DNA of 29,222 nt from Phallusia fumigata (Eukaryota > Chordata > Ascidiacea > Phlebobranchia > Ascidiidae): assembly GCA_008931825.1 (NCBI GenBank), contig QXVZ01000327.1, positions 1 to 29,222 of the forward strand. The letters run 5' to 3'. This document shows positions 11,701-21,278 of this stretch, piece by piece. A program made the position numbers and the translations under genes. Numbering within the stretch: the first letter of the stretch is position 1; every line of letters starts with the position of its first letter. The notes under the pieces were generated by a model. The model was given only the letters and a program-made list of their open reading frames with translations. It did not search any database and was not told where the DNA came from.

Positions 11701-14700
11701 TGATGCGGCCGGCAGTAGCAAAAAGGTTCTGCACCCCTGGTATATAGGCCTATCCAGCTAGACAGTGCTGGTCACAGTGCGGTGCTTTTCATGCCTTTTG
11801 TTGTTTGATAAGTATAATCGAGTGATGGTTTCAGTTGAAAGGTTCGATTACTGTCAAAGTGAGCCCTGCCTCAATGACGGAACTTGTGTTCTTGATGATG
11901 AACAAGAAGATGGTTGGAGATGTGATTGCGTGTCGGGTTGGACCGGTAAAGTTTGCGACGAAGGTTGGTGCTAGTTGCGACAGTTCACCTCAGTAGGCTC
12001 AATTGTGCTGACATTTAAAAAGTTAAAAAAAAAAATTATACATAATAGTCTCGCATATTTGCAGATGCCGATGAATGTGCTGAGGAGCCCTGTCAAAATG
12101 GAGGAACTTGTTCTACACCAGAGTTTGACATGTATTCCTGTGAATGTCCACAAGGTTACACTGGGGACGATTGCGAAACAAGTAATTAGACTCAAATGTG
12201 CTTGCTAATGATAGTTTGACCCTTACAGCACATGAAAACAAAAACTTATCACCCGCTACGACTACGACAGAACAAAAAAATTATGGAAATTATTACACAG
12301 AATTTTGGTCCAGTCATCGAATGTACAAGATCTGTCTTTTGTTTAGACCCTGTTGGTATTATTTGATATTTTTCTGTCTGTTTGTAGGCTACATGTTTTA
12401 CATTTAAAGCGTACGATCTCTTTTTATGGAAAACTTAATTAAATTCCCATTACTTTGTTTTCGCAATTTCTGTTTTTGACAATAGTAAAGCTAAGTGGCC
12501 ACAGTGACTGTAAAAGCGATTTAAATAAAAGTTTGAGTGACTTTAGTTACTTATAGAATCGGTCGAATTTAGTTCAAAAACACCTTTTTAGATATAGATG
12601 AATGCGAATCTACCCCATGTCAGCACGGAGCAACTTGCACAGATGACGTCAACCAATATTTGTGCGATTGTACTTCTGCATATACGGGCGTTCACTGTGA
12701 AACAGGTATAAAGGGTTGGTCACTTGACGACGTTTGTATTTAAACATCGGCTACTTGTCCATTTATAAGTGCTTTACAAGTGTCCATATTAGGACAAACA
12801 TTTCAATGGGTAAATGAAAAATGGCGCTATTTAAACTAAATCACAAGGTCATTTTAACCTTTTTGTTGGTAAAACACATAGTTTTAAGTTTGTACAATAT
12901 TTCTTAGCACCCGTGGTATTGTTGAATACACAACGATAATTGTTGAATAATTGTTACTTTTTTTAAAGCTAAACTTATTTTTCATTATTGTCGCAAAGAA
13001 ATTGACGAATGTGAATCCAACCCATGCGAAAGTGGCGGAACTTGTTTTGACGAAGTAGGGTCTTTCCATTGTCGATGCGTGGAAGGTTTCGAAGGAGATC
13101 GATGTGAAACCAGTAATAATATTTACCTTTAACTTTGTCGCATTTGCTTTTTCTACTGACGGTATATCAATGCAGACATCAACGAATGTGCAAGTGATCC
13201 ATGTATGAACGGAGGAACTTGCGAAGACGAAGTCAACAATTTCAAGTGCTTGTGTGTTGCTGGTTACAGTGGCAACCGCTGTGAAACAGGTGTGGAAACT
13301 GGTAACTAAAGACTTAATAAGTCCGATTTACACCAATACAATAAGCATGCACCGTAAGATTTGTTTTCACAAATTTACTCTGACAGTGTGTAATTCTCTA
13401 GGCCACTTCACTTGACAGAGGCTTTATTAATTACTTCAACAATTCGTTACAGAGATTGAAGAGTGTGCTTCTGACCCTTGTCATCATGGAGCAACTTGTG
13501 TAGAACAAGTTAATGGGTAGGAGAATTGTAACCCGAAAATAAGCGTTATGTTTTTTTTGCCTTAACATTTTAAGGTATCAATGTATATGTGCAAATGGAT
13601 ACTCTGGCGATTTCTGTGAAATTGAACTGGATGAATGTGATAGCGACCCGTGTCAAAATCAAGCTCCTTGCGTTGACCATCCTGGCTCATACGAATGTCT
13701 TTGCCCCAGAGGGTATGTTGGAGTCAATTGCGAATCAGGTACTTTTTTCACATGTCTTAATGTCGCAAAAGTGATAACATTACGAACCCTTTCCAAGTTA
13801 AAGAGGAATTATAAACATACGTGTCACTAACCATAAATGTAAAATACATCAGTTTGAAACTGAAATCATATCAAGTGATTAAATATTATCAGATCCATGC
13901 GAGTCATCACCTTGTCAGCACAGTGGCTCTTGTGTTTACACTGATGATGGATACACCTGTGAATGTATTGAGGGTTACACCGGGAATCACTGCGAAACGG
14001 GTAAATAACTACTGTTGTTGAAACCACGTAAAATGCAACATATCCTGAATGACATCACAACCACCGTTTGGTTCATGCCTAATAAGGAAGTGTAATGTAA
14101 CAATATACACTGTGCGGATTTGCCTTCTTCCCAACCCAATTTCATGGCTTACAGAAGTTGGTCAGAGTAGTCCGGCACCAGAAACCACCAAACCTGACAT
14201 ACATGACCCTCCTACTAAACTCCCTAAGGATGATGAAGAATCTCTGGATAGTAAACCAGGCAATATGCAAGCTTTAATGCTTGCTTACACACCCCTTGCT
14301 TTCGCCAGCAGCTGTATAACTCAATCGATCTTTCATGCTAATACGTCAGCAGTAAAAAATTGTAGCAAGTCAAAAGTACGAAAATGGAAATATTAGTTTA
14401 AAGAAGCAGCGTGATCTTGTCGAAAAACGTTCTTGTATATGCTTATAACTTCTCATACTGGGAACCTCGGCGATATGCTGTTATTTTGGTTTTTGTTAGA
14501 AAAGCTTTAGCAGTATGTAACCGACATATGCTAAGAGGTGCGTAACATTCACTTGACTTTGTAGACTCAGATGAATGCATGTCGAGGCCATGCTTGAACA
14601 ACGGCTTATGTGAGGAACACATTGGTTACTTCAGCTGTACCTGTGAAAATGGGTTTACCGGGAAAACTTGCGAAAACAGTAAGTAACATATGGAGGCAAA

Positions 14701-17700
14701 TAAAATCACCAGCGCAGGACTAATTACAACTGTCATATATTTTCAGATATAAACGACTGTATCCCCCAACCTTGCCTAAATGGCGGTTCCTGTATTGACG
14801 AAATAGCTGGATTTAAATGCATGTGCAGAGATGGTTATAACGGATCGATTTGTGAAGACAGTAAGAGTTTTTCTTGTTATTTTTTTATTTTATTTTTTCG
14901 ACGTTGCATTGTTTTTCCTATAACAATTCTCAACAGGTACCGAAGCAGACTGGCACAACCAGACCCACCTACTATCTGCAATACTTCCCAGTATTTTATT
15001 TTTAATTATTGCTGGAATTTTGGCACTTCTGTTTTTTGCCTACGTCAGAAGAAGACGCGGAGTAGAAAACCGAGTAAATGTCGTCAATGTGAAACCTGCA
15101 GGTACAGTAAACTTAAGATTCTTGTGGGAAAACGTTGATCGACGAAAACTTTTACCATTTCACAGCAACGAAGCATACAAAACATTCGATTGGTGGGGTT
15201 CCGAGAAAACCAAAGGAAAATCGCCGCAAGAAAACACGACGTTTCTCTGGGTCTCTTCGTTATGACATTGATTCCGACGTAATATCAGTGGCTGAAAACG
15301 ACCATATACAGAAAATGTACAAGCTCATGTACAAATGATAATGATACGTTCGGTAACATTTTTTAAGTTTCTTATTGCTTAACAGCAGACCAGCGGCGTT
15401 TGTGGGAAGAATGCCAGAAAATTATCAAGAGCAAATCATGGTCGCCCCGCATCACTACAGAAAATACAGAGAAATGAAACAACCCACATCCACAATCATT
15501 GGTAACGTGATGGCCAACCCACCTATGATGCAGACGGGAATGTTTCAACCTTTTCCCCAGCATATTTACGGTTACTCTCATAATAACATGCAGGTGGGAT
15601 GAATATGTATACAACATATTAGACAGGAAAGGCAAGAACGTTTGGGTCAAAATTTGAAAAAACTATAACTCGTATTACTTGTAAAGATTTCTAAAATGTC
15701 ATTCTTTTTTCGAAAATTTAGGTTATTCCAAACCAAAACATGCATCTTCCACAAGCATCACATTATGACAATTACTACAATCGAGGCTTCACCAATCGCT
15801 ACCGCAAATATTCAAGGCTCGAAAGAAAGCAACTTTCTTTTTCCAGTCGTCAGTGTAATTCACCGGACAGTGATGACGACTTACAAAGTTCTACCACCGA
15901 AACGACTCTGCCGAAGCAAAAATCCTACAAAAATAAAAAGCAGTAAACATTTTGCGCAATCAAGCGATTGTTTGCCTTTTTTATGATGATTGATTTCAAA
16001 TTTAGCGTCAAGCTACCTTCCGAACATGACACGACAGAGAGTCGGGTGGGATCAGGAAATACTTCACAGGATGATGTGACCAACCTCGATGACGATACAG
16101 AATATCACCAACAGGAGAAAAGTGTTCCAACAAAATCTCAAGGTGCTATATTTTGTAAGTTTCAGGTGTATAACGTCAACAGCTACCAATCTTTTTTTTT
16201 TCGATCAGACAAACCGGTGCATTGGCAAGAAAGGGACAATAAAAAACTTCACAATTTTCCATCGCAACACCGTTATTACCCAACTGGTAAAAATCTAGGT
16301 CCAACGGCTTCTGTTCCTACACAAAAACAACCAAGCACAATGCAAGAAAACGAAACCAGATCCCAACCTCCAAAGACTGATTTTCACTCGTAAGACTAAG
16401 AAAAGTGTTTTTATAGCCGCTAGTGGGTTATGTTGCCAACGGTTGTTGAACTTAACTTTATTATTAGGAAGAAACGATTTGTTCGTTTTGTAAATTCCGT
16501 GCGTTTAGCTGAATGTTATGCTTCACGAAAACGTGGCGACACTTTAGCCTACCGCACTAAATGGTGGCGCTTGTCAAATGCTACAGTATAATTTTGTTTG
16601 TTGTTGATTTTCGCTCTTTTATATTATCAATATAAAAAAAATAAATATTAGGAAGAAACTTTGAAAAAACTTACTGGCATACTAATGTATTGCACAAAAT
16701 AATATTTTTTATTATTTCGATAAAAAAGTATTACCGGTAAAGGAGGACATAAAAAAGAAACATTATATATTTAGAATTAAACCGAAACACGAAGAACCAG
16801 CAAGACATGGCCTGAAACGCGAGCGTACCTTCTTTCCAAAGTAAGTTTACATTTATTACCGATTCGATAACACCAACAGTTGTTTGTTTCCGCTACGAAA
16901 TTGTAACTTGCAGATTAACGAGGCAAAAAACATCATTCAAAAAGAGTTCGATGATCAGTCCAGGTCTTCGATCGAACTTCCATAAGTGAGTACTTGAAAA
17001 CCATTTATTGGATGAACAATCGGTCAACAAGTACGGGAGGCTTTAACCGTGGCATGGTGATATAGATCATAACAGGCGATATCAAATTATTTCTGTTCAT
17101 ACAGATTTTGCTTTGTAAACATTAAAAACAGAAAAAAGTTGTTGATAAGGTGCAAATACACATTAGGTTTATACAATAAATTCCAGTCACTAGGCTACTT
17201 CCTTTTAACAGGAAAAAGAGTCCAAAACGAAAAACGCTGGACACTGCTGTCGGACTTTCGCCGATAAGAGGTAACACATCTATTGCATGGATTAAGTATT
17301 TGAATGCAATATTTGTTGTTTTGTTTTTTAGAAGAAAGCCATTCAAATATATCGACGTTCAAGTCCCCGGAAGGTAAAAGAAAAACCTTTTGAATTTAAC
17401 ATTTTACAGCGATAGATTCACTTTTCCTAAAACACTGATGTAAAACTTATGAAACAATTAGTATTTATGGTCAATCTAACCGAGGGTAAAAAGTGTGTTG
17501 CGTCACGTGATAATTTAAAGTCTCGGTGATATGTGTGATTTTAACAAGCACCGCATTTTAGAACGAGAAAAGTCAGTCAGATTTGAAAGGCATCCACCAG
17601 AGGGCGGTGTTGGTTCGGACCCTGACAGTCAACGCTCTGAAAAAAATGATTCAAGAGAGGAAAAGAAATCGCCGTCAAGGGTTTCCGATGATCTTCCTTT

Positions 17701-17788
17701 CTTTAAACTGATTCGTAGCAAAAAGCAAATGAGCATTAACAGGGGACGTGGATTTACACGAGAAAACGCATTTGTGCAAGATATGTAG
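8730..17788 (+). CDS. CUB / 10x EGF / single-pass transmembrane protein with long cytoplasmic tail, 1060 aa
   Basis: Exons: 8730-8775, 8943-9150, 10089-10240, 11835-11963, 12065-12181, 12592-12705, 12999-13112, 13176-13289, 13453-13516, 13575-13738, 13893-14000, 14155-14250, 14565-14678, 14747-14860, 14937-15101, 15166-15316, 15386-15593, 15722-15942, 16006-16142, 16209-16389, 16775-16840, 16914-16985, 17212-17270, 17332-17373, 17562-17788 (TAG). Phases agree throughout; the total is 1061 codons. Residues 1-22 form a signal peptide ([16 protein letters not shown]...). Residues 24-135 are a CUB domain with its four cysteines ([28 protein letters not shown]). Residues 136-443 hold eight EGF repeats and 476-551 two more, separated by an acidic/proline linker. 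Most EGF exons are 114 nt and phase 1-1, and seven of the ten repeats begin with calcium-binding type (D/N/E)-x-(D/N)-(E/D)-C or similar. Residues 563-588 are the membrane helix, followed by RRRR. The tail (589-1060) is basic and Ser/Thr/Gln-rich with no recognised domain. The ectodomain recalls fibropellins, but those lack this tail. A cell-surface receptor or adhesion role is inferred. Confidence 0.9.
8943..10240 (+). other. CUB domain (two exons)
   Basis: The domain is split by a phase-2 intron at 9151-10088. The first half carries the CG(S/G)xLxGxxGNxxxPxYPxxY-type opening and the second half a Cys followed by G, with aromatic and hydrophobic beta-strand alternation ([15 protein letters not shown]). 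A CUB ahead of EGF repeats is the order found in fibropellins and related extracellular proteins. Confidence 0.85.
10367..10554. repeat. 77-bp direct repeat flanking an ambiguous base, with a truncated tRNA-Phe copy
   Basis: 10367-10443 and 10478-10554 are identical, 111 bp apart. The second copy runs into the intact tRNA-Phe gene. The first copies only the 3' 38 nt of the tRNA (10406-10443) plus its downstream flank, then diverges. A single N at 10477 sits one base before the second copy, so this may be an assembly join or overlap that was not collapsed rather than a true duplication. Confidence 0.85.
10510..10514 (-). terminator. Pol III T-run terminator after tRNA-Phe
   Basis: Five A on plus give TTTTT on minus, two bases beyond the tRNA-Phe 3' end. 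This is the first T-run after either tRNA gene of the pair. Confidence 0.75.
10517..10589 (-). tRNA. tRNA-Phe (GAA)
   Basis: The 73-nt cloverleaf has acceptor stem GCCTTGA/TCGAGGC with a discriminator A, and A box TAGCTCAGTTGG. The anticodon loop CTGAAGA gives anticodon GAA. The B box is GGTTCAATCCC. No intron is present. It lies antisense inside intron 3 of the CUB/EGF gene, immediately downstream of tRNA-Ile, and is followed by a T5 terminator. Confidence 0.96.
10592..10665 (-). tRNA. tRNA-Ile (AAT)
   Basis: The 74-nt cloverleaf has acceptor stem GGCCGGT/ACTGGCC with a discriminator A, D arm GCTC...GAGC, and anticodon stem TCGTG/CGCGA around loop CTAATAA. The anticodon is AAT, read as IAU after A34 editing. 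The B box is GGTTCGATCCC. No intron is present. There is no T-run before the next tRNA starts 2 nt later. Confidence 0.96.
11297..11739. mobile_element. Non-autonomous hAT-like DNA transposon (MITE), 443 bp
   Basis: Terminal inverted repeats CAGGGGTGCACAACCT (left) and CAGGGGTGCAGAACCT (right, read on minus) differ at one base. CAGGGGTG-type ends are typical of hAT elements. The 8-bp flanks GTATAGGT and GTATATAG share the first five bases and a central TA, consistent with a decayed 8-bp target duplication. No transposase fragment is recognisable; the minus open frame inside (11734-11480) matches nothing I know. It lies in intron 3 of the CUB/EGF gene. Confidence 0.75.
15316..15390 (+). promoter_or_regulatory. 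Alternative donor/acceptor choices in the cytoplasmic-tail region
   Basis: Two in-phase donors (GTACAA after 15316 and after 15328) would add or omit four residues (MYKL region). The next acceptor is a tandem CAGCAG (15383-15388), a NAGNAG site that adds or drops one residue. Both keep the reading frame. Confidence 0.45.
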
Positions 17789-18446
17789 CAGATTGTACAC
17801 AAACGTTTTGTTTAGTCTTGACTTTTTTTAGAATGTAAACACGTGTGTGGTATTTATATGATGAACATTTGTAAAGTTCTGAATTGATGCTTGAACTTAT
17901 CAAACTTATCGGTTACCAAACTAAATGTAAACATGTTTTCACGTTAGATATTGGTCTTCATAAAGGGTTTGTATTTTATCAACGTATTATAATTTTACAA
18001 CGGTATTTTACCAGTATTTATACTATGACAGGTATATTATATTTTTACTTAGCAAAGTATGATTAACCGCCTGTGACAATTGCTGTTTAAATATCTGTTA
18101 CTTTATCGATTTTATTCGAGGACTTTGGGGATGATCCGAGAGACAGCAGAAACGCGCTTTCAAATGTTATCGCAATACGAACATTGATTTTTCCATGCGC
18201 CAACGTCACTGATTTCTATTTCACACCGTATTTGTCTGATTGTTTGTGATTGGCGGCAAACCAGGGATCGCTGTGTTGATAATCTCTTGTTTTCTGTGAC
18301 CGCACAACACCCATGGGAAATCACAAAATGGAAAGATGGAGCCAATTTCTAAATGTTATTTTTGTGTCTTGGTCCTAGGTCCAGTAGTGTGACTACGTAC
18401 ACTTACGGCTGGTAGGCGTAACTTCATAATCCAGTTTAAGTTAACA
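17789..18446. other. 3' UTR/intergenic between CUB/EGF gene and calcium sensor gene
   Basis: There is no clear AATAAA close to the TAG at 17788, so the 3' end of the first gene is not fixed. The last ~150 bp before 18447 should hold the promoter or leader of the calcium sensor gene. No coding signal was seen. Confidence 0.5.
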
Positions 18447-20857
18447 ATGGGTCAGTGCTGTTCATCCGGCAATGCGAAAGGCGTTCGTCGTCCTGGGGAT
18501 GCATATGATTCTAATGTACAGAACTTATCACAAGAGACAGGACTTAACATGTTGGAGCTGCGTTCATTTTATGAAGAATTTCTGAAGGTTGGTAGAGGCA
18601 AGGTTTTAGCAAAACACGTTTTATTTATTTGCAATCTGTTAAGTTATATATATGTTATGTTGCACAAAAAGTTATGTTTAAATAATGTCTATATTACTAT
18701 TTTGATGGTGTTCATTTATTCAACTAATTTATTATTCTACCTTACAAAAAAATTATTGATGAAGTTTGCAATCCAAAGTAGATAAAGTTGTATGTTTGAG
18801 GAAAAATCGATTCCGTGAGTCAACGGTATGTCTCAGATGGCTGTCTATAGGGCATTGAAAATAGCATTAAACTCTTGAAAATTACAAGGTTAAATGTCAA
18901 CCGATGGGTAGGTATCACTATTTTTTTGTCCCAATCAAATATTGTCCTTCCCATCAAATTGGATTCAAACGAAAGATTATAAGCGATGGTAGAAGGTTTT
19001 TAATCCGTCTTGCGAGAGGTCGGTGTATAAACTATAAACAAATTTTTATGTTTGCCCTCATTATTTATATTTGCTCCAAACTGTTGGCAGGACTATCCCA
19101 GTGGTCATTTGTCAAAAAAAGAATTTCGCAAAGTTTACAAGAACTTCTTTCCGAACGACGCCAAAGAAAATCAAAAAGTTGAGATGGTGTTTCGCACATT
19201 TGACCAAAATAATGACGGTCAGTAAATGCTGGTGGTAGTTTATTTAATAGATAATATAATGACGTTAGAATAAATATTGCTCATATCTTGGAAAATCTTC
19301 GTAAGATAACAAACTTGTTTAAACAATTGCAAAACAGTATCTCCTTCAGCAATTTAGGAAGCAAGACCATCCCGAAAGATTTTAGTTTGTTTGAATAAAA
19401 TCAATAATTGTTTAGGAACAATCGACTTTCGGGAATTTATGATCGCGCTTAGCGTGCTGTCGAAAGGCACTTTGGAACAAAAGCTTTCGCTGGCGTTCTA
19501 CCTTTACGATGAAAATGGCGATGGCGTCTTGTCATTCAGTGAAATCCTGGGAATCGTCAAGGTAATATGTTTCCATATCACGTAATACGTGTTTTATAGG
19601 TAAAAATTTCTCAGATGTGATTAGAAGGGGTTGACACATTTATTTATTCAGTGGCTTGCAAATATCATCAAATTATTGGTTATTAAGACCTGAAATCGAC
19701 CTTTTTAACTATATTGAGTATAGATCTGTAGCAATACGTTTGATCGCTTTTACGGCCAGGCCACAAACAGTTAATTAATTTGCCGGTTTCGACTCAAACT
19801 TCCATTACCATGTCATGAATGAAATCAATGTTCATTAATATTTTACTTCGAACGTCAAGCAATGGCGTGGCGAGGTTTTGTGTGATGACAACCGGATATA
19901 TTTTCCTAATTTTCATTCAAACCGATACTTCGAGTGGTTTAAAAGCTTTTAAAGGGCAACGACAAGTCTTGCTCTTCCATTCCATGAAAGCTTTCACGTG
20001 TTGGCAGCTTTTCTCGGCACTAACGTATTTCCAGAGGCAACAAGTAAAATGCACAGGAAGGTGTGGTCACGCGTCAAATCGTAAACCAGGCAAAAAAGAT
20101 AAGAAGCATGAATAATGTATCTCGCGTTTATTTCCCCTCGTGCGCCTTCTTAAATCAAACATGACTCAGGTCAATTATTTATGGTGTGGGAGTGCGAAAC
20201 CGGGGTGTAATCTCAAAGTTTTTCCCACTTAACTCCCGTTGCGTTGCCAGTTCATGTATTTTCTATGACGCTCTTTTAGGAAAATTGATCAGGCCACAAC
20301 AATAAAAGCACCGTCCGCCGCGCGCCAGGGTTAATCCCGCTGGTTTATAACTTAGTGTAACTTATCACATGATCATACTACTGCGGCACCAGCGTAAGAG
20401 GATTGCACGACCCTTTGGGGAACACGATGTTTTTCTCGTGTCGACGTAAAAAGGAAGCAATTCTTTAGGGAACTTCAGGATAGACTGAACGCGCTTTAAT
20501 TAACCTTTGCAGTAGCATGACGTATTAATCAATGAGATTTTTCTTCTACGAGCTACACAGAACATCAAAACTCAAATGTTTATTTAAGGCGATGTACTCG
20601 GCATCGGATGAACCCGAGGGAAGCGAAGGTCTCCCCGATCCGGAAATTTTCGCCAAAGGACTTTTCGCAGAACTTGATGAAGACGGCGACGGTAAAAACG
20701 AATCGCAAAATGACGCTCACATATTTATTTGTCATCAATTGTGCTTTTTTGCGGAACAGGTGTTGTCACGCTGCAGGAGTTCATCGAGGTGGGATGCCGC
20801 GATCCAACTGTGGGCAACTTGCTGCTGGCAAATGTCGATGAAGAAATGTTCGGATGA
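18447..20857 (+). CDS. Neuronal calcium sensor family protein (hippocalcin/VILIP-like), 204 aa
   Basis: Exons: 18447-18587, 19091-19217, 19416-19561, 20589-20691, 20760-20857 (TGA); 205 codons, phases agree. MGQCCS fits the N-myristoylation consensus (Gly2, Ser6), and Cys4/Cys5 could be palmitoylated. EF1 (48-59, [12 protein letters not shown]) carries the Pro-Ser-Gly variant that disables calcium binding in this family. EF2 (85-96, DQNNDGTIDFRE), EF3 (121-132, [12 protein letters not shown]) and EF4 (168-179, DEDGDGVVTLQE) have full ligand sets. TIDFREF followed by [14 protein letters not shown] is diagnostic of NCS/hippocalcin/visinin-like proteins. The usual length is ~190 aa, and the longer N-terminus accounts for most of the excess. 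The likely role is a calcium-myristoyl switch in neurons or sensory cells. The C-terminus (VDEEMFG) is unusual, so I do not assign a specific vertebrate orthologue. Confidence 0.93.
20281..20460 (+). promoter_or_regulatory. GC-richer intronic island with a palindromic K50 homeobox-type site
   Basis: The long third intron (19562-20588) contains a GC-rich patch, CCGTCCGCCGCGCGCC, followed by GGGTTAATCCC (20328-20338). TAATCC is the core bound by Otx/Pitx/Gsc homeodomains. An AP-1-like TGACTCA lies nearby at about 20162. An intronic enhancer is possible; no functional evidence is visible. Confidence 0.25.
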
Positions 20858-21278
20858 AACAAACTTTATTAACAGCAGAACGCCAACGCCAACTTGCCCT
20901 TATCGTCACGCGAGGTGGATAAGGGACAGAAAGACTAAAACTGCCTAAAACTCCATCTGGACGTTCTGTTCACAACCAACAATAAGAGCTCGCGCTTTAT
21001 ACTGTTTATCGTTTATTGGTCATTGTAACTCACACGCTTATCAATATCAACAGCAAGCTTTTACAAATTATGATGTTTTTTTTTCAAGGGCGGTGGAACT
21101 TTATTTTTTGCACATTTTGGTTCAACCAAAAACAGACTAAGTCTGCAGGCACCAATAATGCGGTTTCAACTTATGTGCACAGACCAGGCAAGACGCGTTC
21201 CTGCCAAGATAGCAAGATCTGCGACGTAAACTTGAACGAAATCATTACGACGTTGCGTCCACAAGCGAAATGTCGTGT
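20858..21278. other. Shared 3' region of two convergent genes
   Basis: 421 bp separate the calcium sensor stop (20857) and the RAE1 stop (21279 on minus). AATAAA on minus occurs at 21105-21100 and is a suitable poly(A) signal for RAE1. No perfect AATAAA for the plus gene was found before the RAE1 coding exon, so the transcripts may overlap at their 3' ends. Confidence 0.5.

Noticed and set aside
11480-11734. 84-residue minus frame
   Set aside because: It lies wholly inside the MITE and has no transposase or other recognised motif.
15375-15602. Frames in the tail region read as separate terminal exons
   Set aside because: Apparent stops lie just past good donors. Splicing at those donors gives consistent phases to the next exon, so they are internal exons.
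19819-20115. 98-residue plus frame in the calcium sensor intron
   Set aside because: Exons on both sides join in phase without it, and its composition looks like intron.
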